A stretch of 64,000 bases of DNA from contig OW203743.1 in assembly GCA_934045075.1 (NCBI GenBank), positions 16,611,152-16,675,151 on the forward strand, in the 5' to 3' direction. Shown here in pieces: positions 30,562-40,912 of the stretch (the first letter of the stretch is position 1; each line of letters begins with the position of its first letter). A model generated the notes under the pieces. The model had not been told where the DNA came from, made no database searches, and was given only the letters and a program-made list of their open reading frames with translations. The translations under genes and the position numbers were made by a program. The DNA comes from Yponomeuta sedellus. Taxonomy: Eukaryota; Arthropoda; Insecta; Lepidoptera; Yponomeutidae.

Positions 30562-33476
30562 ACAGAGTAACAAAAGCCGTAGTTAATACATCAAAAGAAT
30601 ATAACATAACCCACCAAATATCTGATACATACGAAAACTTAGCAATAAATGATGGATCTTTGAGGTTTTTCTATGCCAATACCCGAAGTATCCTAAAGAA
30701 AGGAAAGTTTGATGAACTTAAGTGTGTAATAAAAGCAATAAAAGAAAAAATCCACTTGATATTGCTAACAGAAACCTGGATACAATCGCAAAATGATGCC
30801 GAAATGCTAAAATTGGATAACTACACCCACTACTATAATTATAGGACTGACACCATAGGCGGAGGAGTCTCAATTTACGTACACAATAGCCTTCAGCAAT
30901 CAAAGGTCGAAGACAAATATATTGCAGGAACCAACTATCTCTGGATTCATCTCAAAAAACTTGCTCTGGATGTTGGAGTCGTCTACAAACCAGGTGAAAC
31001 TAAAACTAAATGGAACGCAAATTTTACAGACTTCATAGACAATTATGAACCACAACTACTGAAAAGAAAACGAGCAATTATTTTTGGTGATTTTAATCAA
31101 GACCTTTTAAACCCTAACAGAGACACAAATTACTATAAAGAAGTTATAAGCGAAGCAGGCTACACTATATTAAACAAAATTGATGAAAATTATGGCACAA
31201 GAGTAACTGCAAATACCAGAACCATACTCGACCACGTATCCACAAACCTCATAGATAATGTCTTCAGCCTAACAATAGTAGACTCAGCCATGTCCGATCA
31301 CAACCAAATATACGTCGAAATGAAAAAACTTCAACCAACGTCAAAAGAAAAGGTTCAATATAAAGCCGTGGATTATAAACAACTATACGAATCATTTAAG
31401 AAAATAACATCAGCGAACGACAGTACATATGAAGAATTGGAGGAACATATAAGAGACACTATAAATAAAAGTACGGTGACTAAAACTAAAGTGCAGAATG
31501 CAAAGAAAGAAGATTGGATAAATAAAACGATAGTTACGGAGATAAATGAAAGGAATATATTATGGCGTAAAACTAAGGTACTCCCTGACTGCCAAGAATT
31601 AAAACAGGAATTTATTAAGAAAAGAAATAGTCTATACGCTTTAATAAGAAAAACCAAAAATAATTACTATGTCCACGCTTTTGATAAATGTAAAAAAAAA
31701 CCGAGGAAGATGTGGAGTTTAATAAATGATTTAGCAAGGATTACATCACAATACAGTTATGCCCCCTCAAAAATAGAAGGACCATCTGGCCTCGTAACGG
31801 ACAAAAAGGATATTTGCGATGCTTTCAACACTTTTTTCTCTACTGTAGGAACTGTATTGGCACAAAAAATACCACAAAAATATCACGCATGCAACATTAG
31901 CACTGTTCCACACTCTAATACACCTGCTCTTTCCGAACTCATCCCATGCACTACAAAGGAAATTAACAAAATTATAGACAACTTAGACCCTAACACAAGT
32001 ACGGGAATAGACGGTATAGGCACAAAAAGCATTAAATGCATAAAACCACTAATCACAGAAAGACTAACAAAATGTCTCAATAAATGTTTAAGGGATGGCA
32101 CGTTCCCAAATAACATGAAACTTGCAAAAGTTACTCCAATCTTTAAATCTGGAAGTAAAATTCTACCAGGGAACTATAGACCGGTGTCAGTCCTGCCTGT
32201 GATATCTAAAATATTAGAAAAAATTATGTACAGTCGCCTTGAATCACACCTTTCACAGATTAACTTTCTTTCAGACAAACAGTATGGATTTAGGCCACGG
32301 TCAAACACACTATCTGCCACGATTGATTTAGTAACAGACATTCAAATTAGTATAGACAGCAAAAAAATTATACTTGGTATCTTTATCGACCTACAAAAGG
32401 CTTTTGATACTGTGAGTCATAAAATCCTACTGAAAAAACTAAATACGATAGGGCTAACAGGGGCTGCTTCTAAAATGTTTGAGTCTTACCTAACAGGCAG
32501 GTACCAAAAAGTTAAAATAGATGAAATTGAAAGCGAGCCACATGCTATTAACTGCGGTGTGCCACAAGGCTCTATTTTAGGCTCACTGCTCTTTTTAATA
32601 TATGTCAACAATATTACCGAGATGGGCTTACACGGGAACATTGCCCTTTATGCTGATGACACTTGTCTATTTTATTCCGGAAATAAAATCAATGAAATTA
32701 TCAAGTTGGCCCAAGAGGATCTGGATAGACTATCAGAGTGGTTCCAGTATAACCTTCTCTCAATAAATACCTCAAAAACAAGCTATATAATATTTTCAGC
32801 AAAAAATAAGAAAATCGATGAACACGAACCACTGAACATAAATGGCGCTACATTACAAAAATCAATCCAAGAGAAATACCTCGGCCTTATACTGGACCCT
32901 CAATTGACATGGCAGGAACATATAAAACATGTAAAATCAAAGATAGCATCCCTTACGGGAGCGCTACGCAGAGTTGCAGGATGCTTTCCAAGACAAGTGC
33001 GATACACTATTTATAACTCACTGATAAAACCTCATTTAGAATACCTTATCGAAATCTGGGGGACAGCAGCTAAGGTACATTTACAAAAACTTCAAAGAGC
33101 TCAAAATAAACTTATCAAAGCTTTGTTCGGCTATAGCTATCTCACACCCACTGATAAAATCTACCAGGAAACTAAATTAATGCACATAAACCAAATTTAC
33201 ACATTTAAAATCTGCTTGTTAATACACAAAATAGTAATGAAGGCGACACATTCGAGCCTATCTTTCACAAAAAAGACGCACACATACAACACAAGAAATG
33301 CCCACAACTTACAAACTATATCACCAAGAACTAACTATGGTAAGAAGAGCATAAAATTTGAGGGAACACAACTGTACAATAAACTACCTAAAAAAATAAA
33401 AGAATCAGAAAAACTCAACATCTTCAAGAAAAGATTAGCAACATATGTCCGCGAAAACATCGCTCGCATAGTTTAG
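30558..33476 (+). CDS. LINE ORF2: AP-endonuclease and reverse transcriptase
   Basis: Cuts target DNA and copies element RNA from the nick. Counting from codon 30660 as residue 1, the endonuclease occupies residues 1-220: AN (6-7), LTETW (36-40), GGGVSIYV, IFGDFNQDLL (D144, N146) and SDHNQI (D213, H214). All catalytic motifs are seen. The reverse transcriptase (about 440-720) has NYRPVSVLP, YGFRPRSNT, FIDLQKAFDTVSH (D577) and YADD (664-667). One variant is GSILGSLLF, where most relatives have LGPLLF. A C-terminal tail follows, with HLEYLIEIWG, KLQRAQNKLIKALFG and LYNKLPKKIK. No RNase H. No ATG precedes the endonuclease: residue 1 at 30660 is TTG, so I extend the CDS back to the frameshift junction (972 codons). 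No internal stops. Confidence 0.85.
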   Translation, partial: LNRVTKAVVNTSKEYNITHQISDTYENLAINDGSLRFFYANTRSILKKGKFDELKCVIKAIKEKIHLILLTETWIQSQNDAEMLKLDNYTHYYNYRTDTIGGGVSIYVHNSLQQSKVEDKYIAGTNYLWIHLKKLALDVGVVYKPGETKTKWNANFTDFIDNYEPQLLKRKRAIIFGDFNQDLLNPNRDTNYYKEVISEAGYTILNKIDENYGTRVTANTRTILDHVSTNLIDNVFSLTIVDSAMSDHNQIYVEMKKLQPTSKEKVQYKAVDYKQLYESFKKITSANDSTYEELEEHIRDTINKSTVTKTKVQNAKKEDWINKTIVTEINERNILWRKTKVLPDCQELKQEFIKKRNSLYALIRKTKNNYYVHAFDKCKKKPRKMWSLINDLARITSQYSYAPSKIEGPSGLVTDKKDICDAFNTFFSTVGTVLAQKIPQKYHACNISTVPHSNTPALSELIPCTTKEINKIIDNLDPNTSTGIDGIGTKSIKCIKPLITERLTKCLNKCLRDGTFPNNMKLAKVTPIFKSGSKILPGNYRPVSVLPVISKILEKIMYSRLESHLSQINFLSDKQYGFRPRSNTLSATIDLVTDIQISIDSKKIILGIFIDLQKAFDTVSHKILLKKLNTIGLTGAASKMFESYLTGRYQKVKIDEIESEPHAINCGVPQGSILGSLLFLIYVNNITEMGLHGNIALYADDTCLFYSGNKINEIIKLAQEDLDRLSEWFQYNLLSINTSKTSYIIFSAKNKKIDEHEPLNINGATLQKSIQEKYLGLILDPQLTWQEHIKHVKSKIASLTGALRRVAGCFPRQVRYTIYNSLIKPHLEYLIEIWGTAAKVHLQKLQRAQNKLIKALFGYSYLTPTDKIYQETKLMHINQIYTFKICLLIHKIVMKATHSSLSFTKKTHTYNTRNAHNLQTISPRTNYGKKSIKFEGTQLYNKLPKKIKESEKLNIFKKRLATYVRENIARIV

Positions 33477-34304
33477 CTTGGTCGATCCACTGATTGTTAT
33501 AAGCTGTAGCTGTTTAACAGAATACGGCCATGTAAATAAGTCTAGCCGATAACTTTTGTGATCGCCTGTGTTGGGAGTGTTTGTTTTTATTCTACCTACA
33601 AAAGTGCGCTGCCGATATTGTACTAACAAATCATTGCAACATACAGCTACCCACATATGGAACTATTGTCTACTTAAATAATAATATAAACTGTTGCTAT
33701 TTTATAAGCTCATGCATGTTGACTAAATTAATTAATTAATAATTCTCATTTTAAGTGAACATAATATGTATTGTTCTTATGAGAATAAACGTCTTAAACC
33801 ATAAACCATAAGCAACAACAGGCGCGGTCCGGTACGGGATGGGTGAGCGTCTCGTGACTACCGCTAGTGACATTTTTCCGAGCGCTTCGTACTTTGCAAG
33901 GGCACGTTAAGCCGTTGGTGCCGGCTGTCATATAATGGCAGTCGTTAAGCCATGTCTGAGGCCTTATGGGCGACTTGATAACTTTTCACAGTAACGCCCG
34001 CCACTGTCTTACAATCCTTCACCAACCCGGACTTGGCCCCCGTGGTGGAGTATGGCCTAACCTTCCTGCGATGCAGGAAGAGACACGTGCCCCAGCAGTG
34101 GGGGACATACAAGGGTTGATAACGAAGGGTTGATATATATTTACTTAGTGAAATTTTCAATTCAGAAACCGGCCCTTAGAATGGTAGCGAGACTTCTGTA
34201 TGGCCTAAAAATCGAGAAACTACTTCCATGTTTCTTTTGCCATACCCAGGTTTTGCAACCATACATGAGTCTGATCCTTTTCTTGCGTTAATTATTAATG
34301 CAGT

Positions 34305-34680
34305 AGAAGTGACATCCTTGAGAAACATGTGTGGTGTTACTTTGAATGGCAGTATATGCAATAGTTCGATTAGAAAACGTTGTGCACTGGTAAAGGATGT
34401 AGTGACTATAATTGAGAAAGGAATATTGAATTGGTTTACTTGGTTGGACATGTGGAGAGGATGAAGCAAGAAAGACTGACGAGACAAATATATCAATAGA
34501 TGGATGTGAATGGGAATGTAGGTGGACGGGCTGGTAAGAGACGTCCCAGGTGGACATACTTCGACCAAATAGAGGAGGTATGAGCAAAGCAAGATTAAAT
34601 TAATGTACCTTAAGCCTTCGTGCGTGCAAGCAACTACCAATGAACGTTGATGAAGCGAAAGTTATCATGTTTCAGTCCCT
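34305..34680 (+). pseudogene. Decayed LINE C-terminus (RTE-like, KDVVTxIEKG type)
   Basis: Encodes, across frameshifts, LRNMCGVTLNGS, RKRCALVKDVVTIIEKG, LNWFTWLDMWRG, GRAGKRRPRWTYFDQI and a tail. It matches the order LCGVTLKD...KEDVVTxIEKGxLRWFGHVERM...GRPRRTFxDQI seen in a common insect LINE family. The RT core is absent. Opposing 99-154-codon frames are shadows. Confidence 0.55.
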
Positions 34681-34744
34681 GGTCTCTGTCTACCCCTTTG
34701 GAGTTCAGGCGTGAGTTTATTTATATTATGAGACCAATCTGGCC

Positions 34745-34808
34745 GTATTAGTTACTTTTAGGGCCCATGTCCAGCAGTGGACTACATAATATAGCCTGAA
34801 GAAGAAGG
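34745..34808 (+). repeat. RTE-type LINE 3' tail
   Basis: CCCATGTCCAGCAGTGGACTACATAATATAGCCTGAAGAAGAAGG. Confidence 0.65.
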
Positions 34809-34906
34809 ACCCATGACCTAAGGCCTGTGCTTTCATGGGTCATGGGTCGTCTGTTTGTTTTAAGGGACGTATATAGGCTACAAAACATTACCTAAAAATT
34901 AAATTA

Positions 34907-35158
34907 AATTAAATAAGTAAAAATAAATAAATATTCATGGACTTATTACACAGATCTCTATAGCCCTATACTAAATAACTAAATGTCTTGTGATAACTCG
35001 AGAATAGATTTAATAAAATAAATACATACATAACATCCAAGACCCGAGACTAACTAGAAAAGTTCGTTTCCTAGTTTTACCCGGCCGGGGATCGAACCCG
35101 AGATCGGTTTCGGTTTTACAGTCAGCGCGCCAAACTGCTGCGCCACCAAAGCCGTCAA
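34907..35158 (-). mobile_element. tRNA-headed SINE, family T3
   Basis: AT-rich tail at left, AACATCCAAGACCCGAGAC, TAGAAAAGTTCGTTTCCTAG, and a reverse tRNA-like head (GGGGATCGAACCCGAG) to about 35158. Pairs with 1368-1619. Confidence 0.65.
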
Positions 35159-35520
35159 AAAACTCAGGAATAAAACGGCCGTTTTCGGCATAAATGCTGT
35201 CAAGTCCTAAGTCCGTGATCCTAGGTTCTTAGTGGTGCGTCCTAAAATCACTATTAACAGGATCACGCCTGTATCCCGGTCGGGTAGACAAATCTCTTTC
35301 TCAGGGCCTCGTCAATATTACGCGACCTCGCATTTCCTAGCCTATATTTTCGCTATTATTCCCATTTGTATTCCAAACTCATGATAAAAGAGCGATTGTT
35401 AAAGAGAATCGTACGAAAGGTCCGTTTTGGATCTAAACACGAGGCAGTACGTCAAGCCAAGTTCGTTGTGAAATTTGAGAAAACGTAAGACATACGCCTT
35501 GCTAAAAACTACTCAATACA
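35159..35520. other. Unassigned sequence
   Basis: No gene. A segment GATCCTAGGTTCTTAG...CTAAAATCACTATTA (about 35217-35260) resembles part of the MITE at 9806-9969. Confidence 0.35.
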
Positions 35521-35710
35521 TTATAGATAGATAGATAGATAGAGAACACTTTATTGCACAACCAGAAAAATATTACAACCATGATTCTTAAATCTAAGTA
35601 ATGTTATACAATTGGCGGTCTTATCGCTAAGAGCGATCTCTTCCAGACAACCTTTGGATAGAGTGGATTGCATGAAGAATATAGTCGGTACGTGGTGCAT
35701 GTACATAAAT
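35521..35710 (-). repeat. LINE 3' end with (ATAG)n tail
   Basis: (ATAG)n at 35524-35541, then AGAACACTTTATTGCACAACC and CAATTGGCGGTCTTATCGC. Nearly identical to 55411-55580, where coding sequence is attached. Confidence 0.7.
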
Positions 35711-35827
35711 AAATATTTGTATTTTTTATGTTGGTTTTTTATATTTGTTTTTAAATCGTGTTAAAGAAATCCATTTATCCAGTTCTTTTTTTGGTAAACC
35801 TATAATACAATATTTGAGCTTTATGTC

Positions 35828-36000
35828 ACACTAGCTGTGCCCCGCGGTGTTACCCGCGGTTTATCGATTTTCCCATGCGAATAATACATTTTCCCGCAAT
35901 AAAACGTAGCTTATGTGTTAATCCAGGGAGTCAACTCTATGCCAAATTTTATTAATAGCTTCAGCCGTTCAGTCGTGAAGAAGTAACAAAGATGTGAAGT
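35828..36000 (+). repeat. Dispersed retroposon fragment
   Basis: ACTAGCTGTGCCCCGCGGTG to TTCAGCCGTTCAGTCGTGAAG. Related in pattern to 20008-20190. Confidence 0.5.
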
Positions 36001-36107
36001 CACAAACTTTCGCCTTTCCTATATTTGCTTGATGTGATGTGATTTTGCTGTTAATTTATGCTTATGCAGTAATTTTAGTATTGTGCCGTTAAATAAATGG
36101 TTTTTGG

Positions 36108-36385
36108 TTAAAATTTCCACCCATGCCGGAACTCGACGACCTCTGGCTAACCGTGCCACCGCTCTCCCAACTGCTAATGCTAATGCACAGCTAATGAGCC
36201 ACCACCGACATCAGTGAAATTTCGAACCTCTTTACAATACTCTGTGTATTACGTACAGGCAGCGACATCTGGCTGAAGTAATTTGCACCACTTGCAGCCC
36301 TGAGTACCTACTTTGCAGTTAGGTTAGCCTCTAAACAGGTTTTTAAAATTGTTCTTAGCACGGGTTAGTGCATTAAAAAGTGTAT
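36108..36385. mobile_element. Family T1 composite
   Basis: A reverse tRNA-like part with an insertion of CTAATGC repeats (36170-36195) and an upstream segment are followed directly by a plus-strand tail (TAGCCTCTAAACAGG to TTAGTGCATTAAAAAG). Scrambled copy. Confidence 0.6.
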
Positions 36386-36420
36386 GATCGAAAGTAATCT
36401 GTTAGGATCATAACATGTAC

Positions 36421-36548
36421 GCCGTCTTAAAATCCTCCACTACACCGGACGTGGCCCCCGTGGGGAAGTATGGCCTAACCTTGCTGCGATGAAGGAAGAG
36501 ACCCGTGCCCCAGCATTAGGGACATACCGGTTGGGTTGATACCGATAC
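36421..36548 (+). mobile_element. 5S-SINE 3' half
   Basis: CGTCTTAAAATCCTCCACTACACCGG to GGGACATACCGGTTGGGTTGATA. Confidence 0.75.
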
Positions 36549-36629
36549 CGATTGGGACTTCGGCTGTTTTCTATTCTTTGTAAGAACTTACACTCAAGGA
36601 TGTAGCAAAGTTTGCTTCCCCTCCCACGT

Positions 36630-36827
36630 ATGGCCATTAGTTGTCCCGTATTTATTGCAAGGATCCATCTCGCTGTGGTGTTTGTTGTTTCATCGATAGT
36701 TTCTGCGTCAAACTCTGCAGATTACCCTTGGCCACGCACCGAAGGCTTTGGGAATACAAAAAATAACAACAATCAACCTTGTCCTGACCCTGAAGCAGGA
36801 TACTCTAAAGTGCCTTACGATTCCTAA
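36630..36827 (+). CDS. Candidate small secreted peptide (65 aa), unrecognised
   Basis: The frame begins ATGGCCATTAGTTGT and ends TAA. Residues 1-26 look like a signal peptide: MAISCPVFIAR, hydrophobic LAVVFVVSSIVSA, and a small-residue cleavage context near SA|SNS. The remaining ~39 residues are hydrophilic, with PWPRTEGFGNTKNNNNQPC and PDPEAGYSKVPYDS, and contain one Cys. I recognise no family. It is one of the few open frames here not made of a repeat. A 5S-SINE ends 82 bp upstream and no TATA box is evident. It may be one exon of a longer gene, a degraded gene or chance. An opposed 76-codon frame overlaps. Confidence 0.35.
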   Translation: MAISCPVFIARIHLAVVFVVSSIVSASNSADYPWPRTEGFGNTKNNNNQPCPDPEAGYSKVPYDS

Positions 36828-36974
36828 ATTGGGTTTGATAGATAGATTAATCATATATTTGCTTTTCCACACACGCAGTAAGACCAGCATTAAGCAGACT
36901 ATACAGTAGCAAAAACAAATGACACATAGAAAACACAATGAAGAATAAAATTTACAACAAAAAAGAAAAATAAA
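36828..36974. other. AT-rich downstream flank
   Basis: GATAGATAGATT and a possible AATAAA polyadenylation signal near 36944. Confidence 0.35.
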
Positions 36975-37545
36975 TTACAATTCATTATATTTATTATTTT
37001 TAATGCACTAACCCGTGCTAAGGACACTTTTAAAAACCTATTTAGAGGCTAAAAATTCCACCCATGCCGGGATTCGAACCCGCGACCTCTGGCTTTCCGT
37101 GCCAGCGCTCTTTCCAACTGAGCTAATGGGCGACTCACCGGCATCAGTGAAATTTCGAACGTCTTTACAATATTCTCTGTATTACGTACAGGCAGCGACA
37201 TCTGGCTGAAGTAATTTGCATCACTTGCAGCTCCGAGTACCTACTTTGCAGTTAGGTTAGCCTCTAAACATCGGAATGATATCGCTGTACCCACATGATT
37301 ATATTCTTTTTAATGCACTAACCCGTGGTAAGGACAATTATAAAAACCTATTTAGAGGCTAAAAATTCCACTCATGCTGGGTGGAATTTTTAGTCTCTAA
37401 ATAGGCAATAATATTCTCTGTATTACGTACAGGCAGCAACATTAGCTCAGTTGGAAAGAGCGCTGGCACGGATAGCCAGAGGTCGCGGGTTCGAATCCCG
37501 GCATGGGTGGAATTTTTAGCCTCTAAGTAGGTTTTTAAAATTACA
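36975..37545. mobile_element. Family T1: reverse unit, reverse fragment, then plus-strand copy
   Basis: A reverse full unit (about 36990-37300) is followed head-to-tail by a second reverse fragment (37301-37378). The latter folds back at CATGCTGGGTGG into a plus-strand piece and a plus tRNA-like part (37440-37515) ending at GGTTTTTAAAATTACAA. A dimer with a fold-back. Confidence 0.7.
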
Positions 37546-37559
37546 ATGCATACACACAG

Positions 37560-37760
37560 TAATGCATAATACAGGGTGAGAAAAAACTCCACATTTATTC
37601 TTTTCAAAACAGGTTTCATATTGATTGAAGAGTTTTCAACTTAAAGTTACATCGCACTAGACATAATCGTCCCCGTTAACATTATTTTAACACCAGACAA
37701 CTTTGTCATCCAAATAACCCTTAATGTTACATACATAGGTACATACGAGGCAAACACAAA
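37560..37760 (-). repeat. Dispersed repeat (paired with 51150-51310)
   Basis: CATTTATTCTTTTCAAAACAGG, ACATAATCGTCCCCGTTAACATTATTTTAACAC. Probably a retroelement 3' end in reverse; class unknown. Confidence 0.45.
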
Positions 37761-39704
37761 ACCCTCCTCTATGAGCTCTGCCTCAGTCGGTTAACAGAAC
37801 AAAAAGAAAAGAGACAACTTCTGACTTGAAAAAAAAAGAAAAATCAACTTACAATAACCGCTGTCTTACTCGACTGTCACGTGCTACCATATATCTACTT
37901 CAGTACCTTCTCGAAGTCAAAATAGTCAATTTCTCATCCATCAGCTGTTTGCGCCCGCCAAAAAGTGTGCAACCTCCTTGCTACTTCAAACTTATTCTTT
38001 TCTACAAGTCTTCTTTTGTTTTTTCTTCGTGTAAAATATTTGCACAAGCCACACGCTATTGTATTAAAACACTGATTCTATTGAAAAGTCGACGTATTTA
38101 TTCTGTGAGGATTTGCAAAAGAGAGAAATCTCTTTATCAGCCTAGAAGAGGTTAATATGACGCGACTGTGTACTCGCGGTCTGAAAATGTTTACCACCTT
38201 AAGGTTGGTAATTGCATGCACAAATCTATGCCACATGGTCGATGATTATGTGATTTGATTAGGCATAGAGCATAGATTAGGCATAGAGCATAGAAGAAGC
38301 AATAGAGATTCACCCAAGCGAGGTTGCCATGGTTTTACAAACAATTTCTATTATTTGAATCGTAGATAGAGTAGATTTCAATCCTAGTATTTTTGATAAA
38401 TGTCATTGTAAAAAAAATCAATTATGTCAACTTTTAAATAAAGAAAAGAGTTTCATCATCAAAAAACGTCATGAATACTCTTTTTGTTAGAATCGATGCT
38501 ACAACTATTAAAAAGTAATACGTACCTAGATATAGCATTTTAGACTTTACTGCACACAGTGTGCTAAAGAATCTAATTTGAAAACTGATAAACATTTTTA
38601 GACCGCGACCGTACGTTGTCGAGTTTTGGCGGACCCTTCGTTATTTCCCGAACTCGGGGCTCCGAGTCTATTATCATAAAGCTATTTTATGTTTCCGACA
38701 CCCTTTGCCCAAAAATTAACAACAAAAGATAAGATTGTTCGAATGAACGTGCAATTTCCGTCGGTAGTCGTTATTCATTCGGCCATAAGGTCCACAGTGG
38801 CTTGGCGTGCTCCCTGAGGTCTAATTAAAACTATTTATCATCCGGAACCCGGTACGTAGGTAAGAGGGGTTACTCTAAAAGCTAATTAAAATTTAAGAGT
38901 TTTCGAATTTAAAAAATGTCATTAAAAGTAAAAGTACAGAAAAGAGCTTCCGAAATCTACAGATTATGTACAAGAAGGTAGGACCTAGGCAAACTTTCGA
39001 GACTCCTACTTTTTAAGAATGAGATGGCTAGATTATTAAAATAGTCTCTAATTAAGCTAACTGGCAAAAACCAGATAATTTGTGTCTTATCCACTCAAAC
39101 GTCCGGGTCGCGCGGCCACGTAAGCCTTAAACGTCCGCGCTCGCGAATTACATTTTTGCGACATTTTTGCACGCCGAGCGACCGGTACCATTGTTAGAAA
39201 AACTGTAATAACTATAGAACTGCTGCAGCTACCACAAAATAAAGTATACTTCCGAATAGCTTATGAAATGCACTATCAGATAAAGTAAAAATAACGGCTC
39301 CAAGTAACATTTTATAGTGAAATTCAATAGAATACATGAAATCAATTGTGGAAACATGCCGTGTCGCGGCGGTAATTGAAAATGTCAATCTGTCGTCGTA
39401 TGTAACACAATTCCGTTTTTTTTTGTATCTTATCATAAAGTGCAAATCCTTAATATTAATCGTTTAACATATATCCCAAGGTTAACCGGAAGAACATTCT
39501 AATTATTATTATCAAGCCCGCCTTTGTGCATACCACTATTTTTGTGCAATATTTTTTTTTATCTAATTTAATTCAATTACAGAAATCACTTGCACTCCAA
39601 AAAAATATAGAGCAAAAAAGATTTCGTTCTGCTCGTGTTAACCTTAGAAAATACAATAAAGTGTTTACTATCCATCGATTCATCCATGAGTACATCTATC
39701 TGTG
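37761..39704. other. Longest stretch without recognised repeats
   Basis: Contains a 109-codon frame (37826-38155) rich in Ser, Lys and Leu with no recognisable domain, and a GC-richer patch with CG-rich words near 39100-39180. It may be unique intergenic DNA or introns. No exon called. Confidence 0.35.
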
Positions 39705-39752
39705 CGTCCGTCCGCCCGTCCGTCCGTCCGTCCGTCCATCTATCTGTCTGAC
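39705..39752. repeat. (GTCC)n / (ATCT)n microsatellite
   Basis: GTCCGTCCGCCCGTCCGTCC followed by ATCTATCTGTCTG. Confidence 0.75.
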
Positions 39753-40077
39753 ATCTGTGGGTTTACCCGCGTTACCCTAGTTACCCTACACTTGACCACG
39801 GGTTGGTGCCAAACTTGTAGCTTTAGATAGACCTAGATGTGGTATCAATTTTAGCATTACCAATGAAAATGAGTTTGTTTTCTAGGTCACATGCATTTGT
39901 TAATTTGCAAAACAATTCGCTAAAGTGAAGGAAAATGTTGTGAGGAATTCTGAGTAACCGGGGTATACGCATAACGAATCTGATACTTTTTTCTCTTTTT
40001 AAAAGATTGTGTGCCTTGAAGAGTAGGTATGTACGATCTTCAATTGGTATTTTATGTGCTTATTAACCTAATGTTCT
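39753..40077. other. Unassigned sequence
   Basis: Contains a T2-like GTGAAGGAAAATGTTGTGAGG near 39926. No gene. Confidence 0.35.
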
Positions 40078-40212
40078 TTTTAAAAACCTATTTAGAGGCC
40101 AAAAATTCCACCCATGCCTGGATTCGAACCCGCGACCTCTGACTATCCGTGCCAGCGCTCTATCCAACTGAACTAATGGGCGACTCACCGGCATCAGTTA
40201 AATTTCACATTA
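40078..40212 (-). mobile_element. Family T1 fragment
   Basis: TTTTAAAAACCTATTTAGAGG to the reverse tRNA-like part and CACCGGCATCAGTTAAATTTC. Confidence 0.7.
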
Positions 40213-40244
40213 ACATTATTATTAATTAATTAACATTTTACACA

Positions 40245-40422
40245 TACATTGCTTCTGGTCCCACACTAGGATACCCTGTGTAGTGGGACCAAGGAACAAC
40301 GACATCACAAACATGTAAACATCCAGACCTAGAGTTGTTTGTGTCCCCAGCCGGGATTCGAATCCGGGACCTCTTGCATGGTAGGCAGACGCGCTACCGC
40401 TACTCCACAGAAGTCGTCTAAA
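40245..40422 (-). mobile_element. tRNA-headed SINE, family T4
   Basis: A reverse tRNA-like head (GGGATTCGAATCCGGGACC with A-box-like GTAGCGGTAGCGCGTC in reverse) at 40350-40420. Body GACATCACAAACATG; tail CCCACACTAGGATACCCTG. Related to 29165-29290 and 48955-49042. Confidence 0.6.
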
Positions 40423-40737
40423 TCGTGCATTATACTTTGTTGTACGTAAGTATGAGTTGTTAAAGTTACAAAGTTTCAAACTCTACTCTAAGCTGAATTT
40501 TCCCTCAACTCGCCATTTCACTCCAGAGTAAGTGCCTGTTAGAGACGGAAAACTTTACCACGTTCTGTCTATAGAACATTGGGAAATGTTCCACTATGAA
40601 TTCCCGCATACTTAAGTAGCATTTCCCAAGTAGCGTCAGGCTTGCAGGTTTCTTCGCCTCGTTTTTCCTCAACTTAGCGACACAGAATTCATGCGAACGT
40701 TAAACTTGGGGCTATTTTAGTCTAGCCTCTGTAGGTA

Positions 40738-40862
40738 AAGCAAGTAGAAGAGGGTGTTTCTCGGAGTTTAAAGGAAGGATTCGTAATAACGAATGCATCC
40801 CACAGAGAACCAAAGTTATCGACATAGGTCAGAGTGCTGAAGCTGAAGTGGCAGTGGGCTGA
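40738..40862 (+). pseudogene. RTE-type LINE C-terminal fragment
   Basis: Encodes GRIRNNECIPQRTKVIDIGQ, the KDRIRNExIRxRTKVxDI motif preceding WQWAGH in the RTE family. It ends at AAGTGGCAGTGGGCT (the WQWAG motif in another frame). Decayed. Confidence 0.6.
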
Positions 40863-40912
40863 ACTCTTGTGATTTATTCCAATCACTCGGCTGCTAAAGG
40901 AAAAAAAATCAA

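Larger units (their letters stand above)
29547..33808 (+). mobile_element. Full-length non-LTR retrotransposon (CR1/L2-like LINE)
   Basis: 4262 bp with a 148-bp 5' leader, two genes (29695-30561 and frame-shifted 30558-33476) and a 330-bp 3'-UTR ending in the short direct repeat AAACCATAAACCAT, not poly(A). Flanked by a 7-bp duplication TAAGCAA. Both genes are uninterrupted, so the copy may be recent. Clade assignment (CR1/L2 group; possibly a Daphne- or Crack-like lineage) rests on an AP-endonuclease plus reverse transcriptase without RNase H, a coiled-coil ORF1 protein and the non-poly(A) end, and needs a phylogeny. Confidence 0.85.
29492..34134 (+). mobile_element. 5S-SINE split by the full-length LINE
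   Basis: The 5' piece is 29492-29546 (AGCGTTCATGGCCTAGGCG to GGTTAAGCAA). The 3' piece is 33809-34134 (TAAGCAACAACAGGCGCGGTC to GGGACATACAAGGGTTGATA). The heptamer TAAGCAA is present at both edges (29540-29546 and 33809-33815) and once in intact copies, so it is the target duplication of the LINE. The LINE therefore landed inside the 5S-like promoter part. Confidence 0.85.

Noticed and set aside
34176..34640. 154- and 99-codon reverse frames
   Set aside because: Antisense shadows of a decayed LINE on the + strand.
37826..38155. 109-codon frame
   Set aside because: No domain, biased composition, no start context; could be chance in AT-rich DNA.
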